Below the pieces are notes generated by a model that searched no databases, was not told where the DNA came from, and saw only the letters and a program-made list of their open reading frames with translations. A stretch of 64,000 nucleotides of DNA from Boseongicola sp. SB0665_bin_10 (GTDB taxonomy: Bacteria; Pseudomonadota; Alphaproteobacteria; Rhodobacterales; Rhodobacteraceae): positions 1 to 64,000 of the forward strand of contig VXSG01000093.1 of assembly GCA_009838075.1 (NCBI GenBank). The letters run 5' to 3'. The position numbers were made by a program, and so were the translations under genes. This document shows, in pieces, positions 53,675-63,482 of this stretch. Each line of letters begins with the position of its first letter. Within the stretch, counting starts at the first letter, position 1.

Positions 53675-56170
53675 CTAAGCGATCTTCCGGGAGGCGACAA
53701 ACTCCCGATATGGCTCAAATGCGGCCGCGACTCGTTCGGCAGTGAGGCCGAAGTCTTCCAGGCGGTATCGATGTGGAGGCCCCTGGCGACGCTGCTCGGC
53801 CTGCCGTTCGAGCCAGCTCTCCATTTCGGCAGCAACCACCGGTTCGAACCGCCATTCGAGTCGTTCGTAGATGGCATTCACCACCGCCATCGGGTTCTCG
53901 ACCAAGTCGCGGTAGCTGACATCGACCCAGCGCGACTCGATCTCGGGACGTGATTCCCGGAACCGCATCGCCTCGTTGAGCATGCCGCTCATCAGGTCCA
54001 GTTGCTCGGCGCCAGTTTCGTGCGGCGGGCGCGGCTCCAGGGAGACGGAGCGTATCCGGTCCACCAGGCTGTTCCACGATCCCATGAACTGCGCGGGTTC
54101 GCGATGGGTCTGGATGAAAATCGCATCCGGGTAGTTCGCGAGCAATGCCTCCAGCTCCATGAGATGGAAGGGCATCTTGAACAGCCAGACCTTTGTTGCA
54201 TCGCGATTGCGCTGCCTGCGCTGCCAGTTGAAATGCCGCATGACGCGCTGGTGAAAGGCGTAGGCATTGCCCGAACCGGTGGCGGCAAGCCAGCGTCGGT
54301 AGTCTGGCACGTAGTACGCGACGGCGTTGACCCAAGACGCGAAGGACTGTCTCAGGATCGGGAAATCCTCTTCGGGCTGGTCGACATCGATATGGTGCAT
54401 TTCGGCGAACTGTTCCACGACCCGGATGGACTCCAGCACCTCCTTCACGTGAGCCCGCCGCGGGTCGCCGACGGTCCACGCCTCGGTGCCGTACTCCCCG
54501 CTTGCCAGGACCGGCTCCGCCAGCTCGTAGCGTCGAAGCGTCCAGAACCTTCGGTCGCGTGCCATCATGCGGTGCAGAAACGTGGTGCCGGTCCGATTGA
54601 TCCCCACGATGAACACCGGACGCACTATCTCCTCGCGCTCGATCTCAGGGTGCTGCCGCCACTCTCGCGCGAGCGCCGCATTGTTGCGAAGCTGGCGGTT
54701 CAGTTCGTAGACGACATGCGGGCGTCGCTCCTCCAGCAATCCGGCCTGTCGTGCGCTCAGTGCCTCCACAAGATGCTGGAGTCCCGCTCGAATCCACCCG
54801 GGATACGCATGGTCGAAGGGAACGCCGGCCCATTCTGCATAGCCCTCGGCCTGCGTCATCAGGCGGTCGAAGTCCAGACGGACATGCGGCACCGGATAGG
54901 GCCACGCATCGCGCTGCCGCCGTATCCAGTCGTAGGAGCGCGCATGCCGAATCAGCAATGCCGGCCACCGAACGGCGAAGGGACAATCCTCGCGAATCGC
55001 GCGGTCGTCGACCGGAGCAACGCCGCGGGCTTCGCCACTCGCGAACCAGTACGGTGCAAAGAAATCGAGCAGGTCCCACAACCCGTGCAAGGGGGAGCGC
55101 TCTCCAAGCGCCTGGCAGGCACGCTTGAACGTTTCGTACGGAACTTCACGCAAGTAGAGTCCGAAATCAGCCGGCCGGAAATCGTCATGCGGAGGTTGCG
55201 TGTCGCAGCAATGGTAGATCTTGAACCGCCGCCCGGGATTCGCCGAGATCGCGGCGCATATTTCCGAGAGCGTGTCCACGGGCTCGGCATAGCTCTGTAT
55301 GGAGAAGCTCGCGGGAACCATTTCGACCTGCATCGCCGCGTAGTGGACAGAGACCGCGACGGCGCTCGCTTGCGTGAATCCTGTGCTGGACATCCCCGTC
55401 TGCGGCAGGCGAAATATCGCCACCGGAAGTCCGGCCGCGTTCGCGAAGAGCAGAACCTGCTCGGAAACGAGCTTGCTCCACGGGTATCCAACGAAACCGG
55501 GCGGAAACAGCCTCTTCATGGCAGCCAGGTCGGGCTGCATGTGATGCTCGATGCGTCGACCGCTGAACTCGTTCGAGAAATTGCAGAAGTATTCGGGGAA
55601 AACGCCCATCGTGGAAGCGTAGAAGACGTGCTTGAAACGAATTCGCAGGCACAGCGCGAGCACATTGCGAAGACTGGATGAATTCACGGCGCGAATCGAG
55701 GCGTAGGACGATGTGAGGGAAAGGTCGGCGGCGAGGTGATAGACCGCGTCGATGCACCGGCACAGATCCTCGAACTCCGCATCGCCCAAGCCGAATTGGG
55801 CCGCGCAAATGTCCCCGACCGTGACGCGGATGCGCGACTCCAGTGCGTCCTCCCAGATTTCGGCATGCTCGAGGGCGGTTCGTATCCGCGCGAAACCATG
55901 CTCAACGTCGCGCGCGCGGACCAGGCAATGCACGACGAGGCTGTCGTTCTGCCGCAGGAGTTCGCGCAGCAGAAAGCGGCCCACGAGCCCGGTGGCGCCT
56001 GTCAGCAGCACTTGCTGAAACTCGTCCGCCGACACCGGTGCGGCTGGCGATTCCCCAGAAATGGTGGAATGCACGAATCCCTGCAAGCTGTCGAGGTCGC
56101 GGTGGCACTGCAACGGCATTCGACCTGCAAGGGAGGGCACTGCGCGGGAGGCGGGAGAAATTTCGGCCAT
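53675..56170 (-). CDS. Thioester reductase-sulfotransferase fusion protein
   Basis: This protein of about 831 residues has two parts. Residues 45-400 form a short-chain-dehydrogenase-type thioester reductase with the NADPH loop LLTGATGLVG and the Tyr229-Lys233 pair (YPWSK), which would release an ACP-bound chain as aldehyde or alcohol. Residues 515-815 form a sulfotransferase with the PAPS loop VGINRTGTTFLHRMM. No adenylation or carrier domain is present. The ATG at 56170 has GAGG upstream; the frame opens earlier inside the synthase gene. It follows the synthase after 256 bases on the same strand and probably releases and sulfates its product. Confidence 0.82.
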   Translation of the reverse strand: MAEISPASRAVPSLAGRMPLQCHRDLDSLQGFVHSTISGESPAAPVSADEFQQVLLTGATGLVGRFLLRELLRQNDSLVVHCLVRARDVEHGFARIRTALEHAEIWEDALESRIRVTVGDICAAQFGLGDAEFEDLCRCIDAVYHLAADLSLTSSYASIRAVNSSSLRNVLALCLRIRFKHVFYASTMGVFPEYFCNFSNEFSGRRIEHHMQPDLAAMKRLFPPGFVGYPWSKLVSEQVLLFANAAGLPVAIFRLPQTGMSSTGFTQASAVAVSVHYAAMQVEMVPASFSIQSYAEPVDTLSEICAAISANPGRRFKIYHCCDTQPPHDDFRPADFGLYLREVPYETFKRACQALGERSPLHGLWDLLDFFAPYWFASGEARGVAPVDDRAIREDCPFAVRWPALLIRHARSYDWIRRQRDAWPYPVPHVRLDFDRLMTQAEGYAEWAGVPFDHAYPGWIRAGLQHLVEALSARQAGLLEERRPHVVYELNRQLRNNAALAREWRQHPEIEREEIVRPVFIVGINRTGTTFLHRMMARDRRFWTLRRYELAEPVLASGEYGTEAWTVGDPRRAHVKEVLESIRVVEQFAEMHHIDVDQPEEDFPILRQSFASWVNAVAYYVPDYRRWLAATGSGNAYAFHQRVMRHFNWQRRQRNRDATKVWLFKMPFHLMELEALLANYPDAIFIQTHREPAQFMGSWNSLVDRIRSVSLEPRPPHETGAEQLDLMSGMLNEAMRFRESRPEIESRWVDVSYRDLVENPMAVVNAIYERLEWRFEPVVAAEMESWLERQAEQRRQGPPHRYRLEDFGLTAERVAAAFEPYREFVASRKIA

Positions 56171-56426
56171 GTCGTGCCTCGCTACAGGGGACCGCCGGAC
56201 ATGAGCCCGCCCGGTCGCTGCGGGCGGGATTGCCGGTGTGCGAGTCGGAACCTGAACGCGCCCGGAGCGCTCGGGTCCGTTGCGCCAGCGGTGCGACGCC
56301 GCGGAGGAGGCCTTGCCTGGCCCGTGGGCGGCGACTGCCCGACAAGGTGGCGCATGGACGCATGCATTGACCTGCAGCGTGCCAGCATCCTCGCCGGCAA
56401 GGAATCTGGGCCGGGCTCGTGAATGG

Positions 56427-59400
56427 TCAAGACTCCGCTGTCGTTGCGTCTTGGCCCGCACCGGGCGCCGACGGAAAGTGATCTTCCAGGACGCCTGCAA
56501 ATTCCGACGGCCTTCTGCGCCCGAGGCGGCGCCCGGAAAGAGGCGCGTCCGTGCCGCTCGCCGCGCCGGTCTCGCCTTCCGTTTCCTCGGACTCTTCGGC
56601 TCTGTAGACGATCGAGCGCGCCAAGGACCTGCAGGTGGCGGTGGTCATCAATTCAAGGGCGCTGACCTGGAAGTTGAACCGGTTCTGAATGAAGGCGACA
56701 AGCTCGGCAACCGAGATCGAATTGAATCCGAAACTCGCCAACGGCTCGTCCACGTCGCCTTCCTCATGGCCGCACAGCTCGGCGACCTTCTCGGCAATCT
56801 GCGTCATCACGGCTTCGAGCGTGAGCCGGTCGTCGGAATGGCCTTGGAAGGCATCGTGGTTGCTCATCAGGCGACCGATGCGCATGTAGTCTGCAGAGTC
56901 GACGGTCAACGGAACCCGCTTGAACACCGCGGTGACCAAGTGGTCGCTGTCGGACAGCCTGCGCAGGGCGTAGTCGAGGTTGGTGATCGCGAAATGAATG
57001 CTCACCGGCGGCATGCCGGCCATTCTCAGCATGCGCAGCACGTGGTGGTTTCGCGATGCCATGCCGACTTCGGCGACCGCCGAAACGTTGCAGGACAGCG
57101 CCGGCAATCCCTGTCTGCGGCGGCAGGCTGCGAGTCCGTCGATGTAGGCACTGGCAGCGCCGTAGTTGATCTGTCCGGGATTGCCGAAGGTCGAGGCGGT
57201 GGACGAGGCCATGACGAAGTGGTCGAGCGGATGCCCGGCGGTTGCCCGGTGAAGATTCAGCGCGCCGGCAGCCTTGGGGGCAAACACCGTCTCAACGGAT
57301 TCCCGGGACATCGTGCCGAGCAGACGATCATCAAGAACGCCAGCGAGGTGAAAGACGCCCTTCAGCGGCCGGCGCAGGTTGGCGACGCAGCGCTCGACGT
57401 CCGCCTCGACCGCGACATCGCCCGCCACGATTTCGATCTCGCATTCCTGGTCCATGTGTTGCAATGCGGTCGAACTGCGCAACCAGTCGGCGTCGCGGCG
57501 ACGCTCAGGGTCCCGGTCCATCAAGGTGAGATGGCGGGCGCCGATGGACACGAGATAAGGCAGCAGGCACAGGCCGAATCCGCCGAGGCCGCCGGTCACG
57601 AGGTAGGTCGCGTCGGGGTCGAGCAGCGGGCGCCGATCGACAATCGGGAACGGCGGATGGACGCAAGCCGGCGGGGCCCTGAGCACCAGCTTCCCCTGGT
57701 GCTTTCCGCCGGTCATCAGGCGCAGGGCCTTCGCGTAGTCCTCGTAGTCGTAGACGGTGATCGGCAGCGGCGGCAGTTCTCCCTGCCCAAGCAGGTCAAG
57801 GCACGTCTGTGAGAGCCGGCGCAAGAGCCAGGGATCATCGACCATCAGCCGATCCACATCGATCGCCGCGAAGCGCAGGTTCTTGCGGAAGACGTAGAGG
57901 CCGAGCGGGCTGTCCGAGTAGATGTCGACCTTTCCGATCTCGCAGTGCCAACCGCCCGGGCGCAGTGCCTCCAGGCACTGGGCGAGTTGACGGCCGGCAA
58001 GGGAGTTCAGCACCACGTCGACCCCTTCGCCGCGTGTCGCTTCCATCAACTGGTCGTACCAATCCTCGCTGTGCGAATCGAATGCCGCGCTTGCACCAAG
58101 CTCGAGAAGCCGGTCGCGCTTGGCGTCGCTGCCCGCCGTCGCGTAGATCGTCGCCCCCGCGCGCCTGGCGAGCGCGATGGCGGCCTGTCCCACGCCGCCC
58201 ATGGCCGAGTGAATCAGGACGGCCTGGCCTTCAGAGAGCCGAGCCAGGTGAACAAGGGCGTAGTACGCGGTGAGGTAGACCGACAGCAAGGACGCGGCCT
58301 GCTCCAGGTCGAGGCTGGCGGGCTTGGAAAACACGAGGTGGCCGTTGACGACCGCCCGATTGGCTATGCACCCGCCCTGGGTGAAGATCACCTCGTCGCC
58401 GACCTGGAAATTGCCTGCACCGTCGCCGACCTGACGCACGACCCCGCTCGCTTCCATGCCGACCTCCAGCCCGAGGGCGGAGCGTTCGTAGGCCGCCGAG
58501 GGCAGCAGTCCCAAGGTCACCATGACATCGCGGAAGTTGAGCGCCGCTGCCTTCACGTCGATTTCCACCATGCCCGGTCCCAGCGGAGCAGGATCGTACG
58601 TCTTCATCTGCAAGCCGCCGATCTGTCCCGGGTTGTCCAGGCACAGGCGATAGGTCGCGGCGTCGCCGGCCGGGACGCAGGGAGCGTGGTCGCGAACGCT
58701 CTGCGTGCGGGGCACCCACAGGCGGCCCTGTCGCACCGCGATCTCCCGTTCGCGCAGATCGCAGCGCGCCAGCGAGGCCAGGGCATCCAGGTCGCTGTCG
58801 TCACCGAGATCCACGAGACGGAAGTCGAACGCGGCGTCCTCGCCCACCTCGACCGCCATGCCGCGAACCGCGCCCCACAAGCCGGATCCGCGCGGGTCCT
58901 GCACATCGAAGGCCGCCTTGCGGGTCACGACGGTGACGCGGCACCGGGAACGTGCATGCCCGGTCCGGTGCAACGCCAGCGCCCGGACGAGGGCGACGAA
59001 GGCCGACACCGCCCCCTCGCCGGTGGGGTCATCCGGATCAAGGCCGCAAAAGAAGTCGACGGCCTGCAGCTCGGCCACCCGAGGCCATTCGTCGATGCCG
59101 CCGACGTCACCGGAGACGATGGACTGCAACGCGATCTCGTGAACCTCCGGATCATCGAGCAGCGACAGCCAGTCCCGTGCCAGGCTTCGCGGTTCGCCCA
59201 CAACCCAGCGTGGTGCCGGAACTGCCGCCAAGGCCAGGTGTTCCGACCACGATTGCGAGGACTGAAGAAGGGTGCTGCGCGTGGCAGCGCGGACGACGGT
59301 CCAGCCAGCGCCGGGTTCGAGCACTTCATCCCCTGGGTGGGAGACAAGTGCCAGGCCTCCGGCCACGACCAAGCGTCTCCAGAACTCCCAGTCAGCGGGG

Positions 59401-62400
59401 TCGCTTGCGGCCGCATCGCGATGCAGAAGGAGCAGCTCCGCCGCCCCCGGGCGCAGCAGGCCCTCATCGAGCCCGGCCGCCCGACCCCCGGTCGGGTCGA
59501 TGCAATCGAATCGCAGGGCGGCGTCGGCTGCGCGGAACGCTTCGTAGTTCTTCCTGGCGGCTTCTTCATCGTGGCTGACGAGCCAGTACTCGCTGTGCCG
59601 TCCGGCATTCGACAGGTGCCCGACGCACTGGCCGAGCATGGTCTGCTCGGGCGTCCTGCACCCGGCGAGCTCAAGGACGCGAATCGCGCGGCCCGTCCCG
59701 TCAACGGGCTCTTCGAGAGCGGCGATCAACGCCACGGGATCGATGTCGTCATCGGGTGACCCGACGGTGCATGCAGGTTCGTCCGTCAGGAACTTGGGTT
59801 GCCAGACGATCCGGTGCCTGCTGTGGGGCAAGTCGCCCCTCTTCAGGTTCGAGTCGAAATGGATGTATTTCTGGACATGGGCTACGAGGGCTCCGGTGGA
59901 GCCGTCGTAGAAGCTGATGCTGCCGGACAGCCGCTCGCCCTCGGGTGGGTTGAACTGGCCCTTGTCGTCGATGTCCAGGGCTCGATCCGGGGGATCCCTC
60001 AGGAGACAGGTCAGCCGCGCTCCCGACGCCGCACCAAGAAACGTCATGTGCTCGATGCGCCGCGGAATGCACAAGTGATCGGAAGTGAGCAACAGGCTGT
60101 AGAGGAACGCCTGAAACGCACCATCGATCAGCGGAGGGTAGAAGACATACCCCTCCTCGCGTCCTTCGGCCCACAGCCTTTGGTCGACTTCGAGATCGAC
60201 CAGATAGGCCTGGGTCGCCTCGTGACGCTGGATCTGCCGGATGTTCCTGCAGTGGGGACCGTAGCTGTACGTGTCGCCCAGCACCGCCTCGAAGCGTTCG
60301 TAGAGCTCATCTCCGGAGGGATGCTCGACGGGCGCAAAGCCAGAGCGGTCGACGTCTCCGAGCGTGCCGGGCGTGTCTGGCGCCGGCGGCTCGCTCAGCA
60401 CGCGGACCTTGCCCCGGCAGTGCGATTCGCTCCTGGCATCCTCGCCGTAGGGCCGCGTGGAAATCACGAAAGTGAACTCGTCCGGTGAATTGGCGACAGG
60501 ATGCAGCGCCGTCTGCAGGCGCACCGGCGTTCTCGGGACCGGGCAGGGCTGAAGAAACTCGATGACGTCGAAGTGCACCGGCACACCGCCAAGCGCCTCG
60601 AGCACCAGCTCGATGTAGCCCGTCGCCGGCATGATCGCCGCGTGATGCACCACGTGGTCGGCGGCCCAGGGGAACGCCCGGTCCGAAAAGCGCGCTTCGA
60701 ACAACAGGTGATCGCACGGGATCCGGTGACCGACGAGCGGGCCGTGAGCGTACTCGGCCCCCCGATTGTGGAACTCGTCGTCCGCCAGCATATCCGCCTT
60801 TTTCTCTTCGTCCCTCGGATGGCCGGGCAGCAGATGAGGGACGGGCTCCGGGCGCGGATAGCGGGAGGCGAAGTCGAGGGTCACCCCGGCCCTGAACAAG
60901 GCCCCCAGCGACTCGAGAAAGCTGATGCGTGTATCGGTGTCGCGCATGAATGTCGCGACAGAGGTCGGAACGGACACGCCATCGGCCAGGCATTGGGCGA
61001 TGACGGGCTGCAACGCGCAATGCGGCGCAAGCTCGAGCACCGCATGCGGCCGGTGGTCGCGCTTGATGGCGTCCATCGCTGCCGCAAAGCGCACGGGCTG
61101 GCGGATGTTCGACCACCAGTACGCGCTGTCGAAGCGCTCGGTGTGGTTGCCGGTCACGGACGAGATGAAGGGAACGTCGGAATCGAAGGTGCGCTCGTCG
61201 AGGAAGGACAGCGCCTCTGCCACGTCCTCCCGGATGGCGTCCATCGCCCGTGAGTGAAAGGCGATGTTTCCGGGCACCAGCCGATGCTGCAGGTTGCGCA
61301 GGTTCAGCTCCTCGACGACAGGCTGCAATGCAATCTCGATGCCGCAAATGACCGTGTTGGCAGGCGCGTTCTCGCAGGCGATCTCGATCTGGGCGGACTG
61401 GCCTGCATCGAGCCGGAACGGAATGTCGAGATCTTCCAGCAACTCCTCGACGCCGCCACGATCAAGGCCGATCGCCAGCATCCGGCCCGACCCGGCGGTC
61501 CGTTGCTGCAGCGTGGCCCTATGGAAGACCAGGCGCGTCGCATCTTCCAGGGAAAGCGCTCCGCAGGCGTAGGCGGCGGCCACCTCGCCGGAGCTGTGGC
61601 CGACCACGCAATCCGGGTAGACCCCCCACGTCTTGAACAGCTCGACGAGCGCGCACTGGAGCATGAAGATGGCTGGCTGAGCCAGCTCGCATTCGTCAAG
61701 CGCCGACTGCGGCGCGGAGAAACAGGCTTCGCGCAGCGAGACGTCCGAGTGTTCACGCCAATGCGCCTCGATCACGTCGATGACGCGGCGAAACACCGGA
61801 TCGGCGTCATAGAGGGCGCGGCCACAGCCGGACCATTGCGTTCCCTGTCCGGAGAACACCATTGCCAGCCTCGGCTCGCCCTCCTCAGCGGTTTCGATCG
61901 GGACGCGTTCCTCCGCAACGGCATCGAGCCCGTCCTTGAGCTCCTGCAGGTCACGCACTGCAAGCGCGGCACGGGTGGCAAAATGGGTGCGACGGCGGCT
62001 GAGATTGCCGGCCAGCGTGTAGAGATCCATGGGCCGCTGGCCGAGCGTCTCGCGAAGCTGTCCTGCGGTCTGGGCGAGCGACTTCGCATTGCGCGCCGAC
62101 AGGGGAACGACGTAGCCTGCCTCCGGAGCCAGGGCCGCCGACCAGATGCGCGGACGCGCCGGGCGATACTCGCGCACCACGCAATGGCCGTTGGCGCCAC
62201 CGAAGCCGAAGGAGTTGATGCCGACAACGACGGGATGATCGGGAAAGGGCTCGACTTCCGTCTGCACCTTCATCGGGCAGCCTTCAAAGTCGATCTCCGG
62301 ATTCGGCACCACGTGGTTCTTCGACGTCGGCGCGAAGGTGCGCCGTTGCATCATCAGCACGACCTTCAGCAGCGCGCAATGGAACGCGGCCGCTTCCATG

Positions 62401-63482
62401 TGCCCGACGTTGCTCTTGACGCTGGACACGCGAAGCGGCACCTCGCGCCCAAACCCTCCAAACGCCTCCGAAATGGCATTGCCCTCGATCCGGTCTCCCA
62501 CCACGGTGCCCGTCGCGTGGGCTTCGACGTAGTCGAATTCCTGGGCGGTCCGCCCGGCACGGGCGGCTGCGGTGCGCATCAGTTCCACCTGTGCGTGACG
62601 GGTCGGCGCGATGATGTTGCGGCCCGGTGCGAGGCCGACGGCGTCGTCCGCCGATCCCGCTGCATTGACCGCGCTCGCCTCGATCACGGCATGAATGGGG
62701 TCCCCGTCGCGCTCCGCCGCGGCCAAGGGCTTCAGCGCGAAGATGAAGGCGCCCTCGGAACGCATGTAGCCGTTGGCACGGGCGTCGAAGGAGTGGCACT
62801 TGCCGTCCGGACTGATGACCCCCATGAGGTTGAAGCTGCTGCTCAACCTGGCGCTGGCCAAGTAGGTCACGGCCCCGACCAGCGCCTGGTCGCAGTCGCC
62901 GCACTGGAGCGCGTTCATCGCCGAATGCAGGGCGCTCAGCCCGGCGGAACAGGCCGTGCAGTAGGAAATCGAGGACCCCATGAGGTTGAAGTGGTACGAG
63001 ATCCGGTTGGCCAGCATGGCCACACTGATGCCGGTGACGGAGTACTCGTTGATGCCATGCAGGTGCCGCCAGCTGGACACGGCCGGCACCTGTGCCCCGA
63101 CAAAGACGCCGGTGGAACTGTTGCGCAGCGCATGGAAGTCCCAGCCGGCATGCTCGACGGTCTCCCACGCACAGTTGAGCAGCATCCTGACCTGCGGTTC
63201 CGTCTTCATCATCTCGTTGTGGGACATCCCGAAGAGAGCGCGGTCGAAGAGCAGCTCGTCGCTGTCCCGGACCAGTCCTTCCCAAGGACTTGCAAGGCGC
63301 CCCGGGCCTGAAAACTCCCCGATGGGCGGGTGGCCTCTCCCGTAGCGATCCCTTATCGGCTCCCGGACAATCTCACGCTCGACGAGCAGGTGCCAGAAGT
63401 CCGAGTCGGAGCGTATGCCACCGGGCATGCGGTGACCGTATCCAACGATGGCGACGTCGCCTTCCGTCTTCCGCGACGTCAT
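56427..63482 (-). CDS. Single-module highly reducing type I polyketide synthase
   Basis: This protein of about 2350 residues is a single, fully reducing module. KS (about 8-430) has Cys178, His322 (EAHATGT) and His361. AT (540-840) has Ser630 in GHSSGE and an IAFHS motif nearer the malonyl form. DH (910-1190) has His943 and Asp1120. A degenerate methyltransferase-like stretch (1265-1440) and linker precede ER (1610-1930; HSAMGGVGQAA) and KR (1955-2140; TGGLGGFG, Tyr2107). ACP has Ser2255 in GFNSI, where Asp is usual. It would build a saturated chain iteratively. The ATG at 63482 has GGAAG before it. No thioesterase follows; the reductase-sulfotransferase next door probably releases the product. 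Confidence 0.9.
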   Translation of the reverse strand: MTSRKTEGDVAIVGYGHRMPGGIRSDSDFWHLLVEREIVREPIRDRYGRGHPPIGEFSGPGRLASPWEGLVRDSDELLFDRALFGMSHNEMMKTEPQVRMLLNCAWETVEHAGWDFHALRNSSTGVFVGAQVPAVSSWRHLHGINEYSVTGISVAMLANRISYHFNLMGSSISYCTACSAGLSALHSAMNALQCGDCDQALVGAVTYLASARLSSSFNLMGVISPDGKCHSFDARANGYMRSEGAFIFALKPLAAAERDGDPIHAVIEASAVNAAGSADDAVGLAPGRNIIAPTRHAQVELMRTAAARAGRTAQEFDYVEAHATGTVVGDRIEGNAISEAFGGFGREVPLRVSSVKSNVGHMEAAAFHCALLKVVLMMQRRTFAPTSKNHVVPNPEIDFEGCPMKVQTEVEPFPDHPVVVGINSFGFGGANGHCVVREYRPARPRIWSAALAPEAGYVVPLSARNAKSLAQTAGQLRETLGQRPMDLYTLAGNLSRRRTHFATRAALAVRDLQELKDGLDAVAEERVPIETAEEGEPRLAMVFSGQGTQWSGCGRALYDADPVFRRVIDVIEAHWREHSDVSLREACFSAPQSALDECELAQPAIFMLQCALVELFKTWGVYPDCVVGHSSGEVAAAYACGALSLEDATRLVFHRATLQQRTAGSGRMLAIGLDRGGVEELLEDLDIPFRLDAGQSAQIEIACENAPANTVICGIEIALQPVVEELNLRNLQHRLVPGNIAFHSRAMDAIREDVAEALSFLDERTFDSDVPFISSVTGNHTERFDSAYWWSNIRQPVRFAAAMDAIKRDHRPHAVLELAPHCALQPVIAQCLADGVSVPTSVATFMRDTDTRISFLESLGALFRAGVTLDFASRYPRPEPVPHLLPGHPRDEEKKADMLADDEFHNRGAEYAHGPLVGHRIPCDHLLFEARFSDRAFPWAADHVVHHAAIMPATGYIELVLEALGGVPVHFDVIEFLQPCPVPRTPVRLQTALHPVANSPDEFTFVISTRPYGEDARSESHCRGKVRVLSEPPAPDTPGTLGDVDRSGFAPVEHPSGDELYERFEAVLGDTYSYGPHCRNIRQIQRHEATQAYLVDLEVDQRLWAEGREEGYVFYPPLIDGAFQAFLYSLLLTSDHLCIPRRIEHMTFLGAASGARLTCLLRDPPDRALDIDDKGQFNPPEGERLSGSISFYDGSTGALVAHVQKYIHFDSNLKRGDLPHSRHRIVWQPKFLTDEPACTVGSPDDDIDPVALIAALEEPVDGTGRAIRVLELAGCRTPEQTMLGQCVGHLSNAGRHSEYWLVSHDEEAARKNYEAFRAADAALRFDCIDPTGGRAAGLDEGLLRPGAAELLLLHRDAAASDPADWEFWRRLVVAGGLALVSHPGDEVLEPGAGWTVVRAATRSTLLQSSQSWSEHLALAAVPAPRWVVGEPRSLARDWLSLLDDPEVHEIALQSIVSGDVGGIDEWPRVAELQAVDFFCGLDPDDPTGEGAVSAFVALVRALALHRTGHARSRCRVTVVTRKAAFDVQDPRGSGLWGAVRGMAVEVGEDAAFDFRLVDLGDDSDLDALASLARCDLREREIAVRQGRLWVPRTQSVRDHAPCVPAGDAATYRLCLDNPGQIGGLQMKTYDPAPLGPGMVEIDVKAAALNFRDVMVTLGLLPSAAYERSALGLEVGMEASGVVRQVGDGAGNFQVGDEVIFTQGGCIANRAVVNGHLVFSKPASLDLEQAASLLSVYLTAYYALVHLARLSEGQAVLIHSAMGGVGQAAIALARRAGATIYATAGSDAKRDRLLELGASAAFDSHSEDWYDQLMEATRGEGVDVVLNSLAGRQLAQCLEALRPGGWHCEIGKVDIYSDSPLGLYVFRKNLRFAAIDVDRLMVDDPWLLRRLSQTCLDLLGQGELPPLPITVYDYEDYAKALRLMTGGKHQGKLVLRAPPACVHPPFPIVDRRPLLDPDATYLVTGGLGGFGLCLLPYLVSIGARHLTLMDRDPERRRDADWLRSSTALQHMDQECEIEIVAGDVAVEADVERCVANLRRPLKGVFHLAGVLDDRLLGTMSRESVETVFAPKAAGALNLHRATAGHPLDHFVMASSTASTFGNPGQINYGAASAYIDGLAACRRRQGLPALSCNVSAVAEVGMASRNHHVLRMLRMAGMPPVSIHFAITNLDYALRRLSDSDHLVTAVFKRVPLTVDSADYMRIGRLMSNHDAFQGHSDDRLTLEAVMTQIAEKVAELCGHEEGDVDEPLASFGFNSISVAELVAFIQNRFNFQVSALELMTTATCRSLARSIVYRAEESEETEGETGAASGTDAPLSGRRLGRRRPSEFAGVLEDHFPSAPGAGQDATTAES

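Noticed and set aside
56182-56430. 82-residue frame overlapping the synthase stop
   Set aside because: It starts with TTG without a ribosome site and has low-complexity composition; the 256-base gap is better read as a leader of the reductase-sulfotransferase gene.
61254-63311. 685-residue plus-strand open frame opposite the synthase
   Set aside because: It is antisense to well-supported KS and AT sequence, is rich in His, Arg and Gly with no domain, and is a typical shadow in GC-rich DNA.
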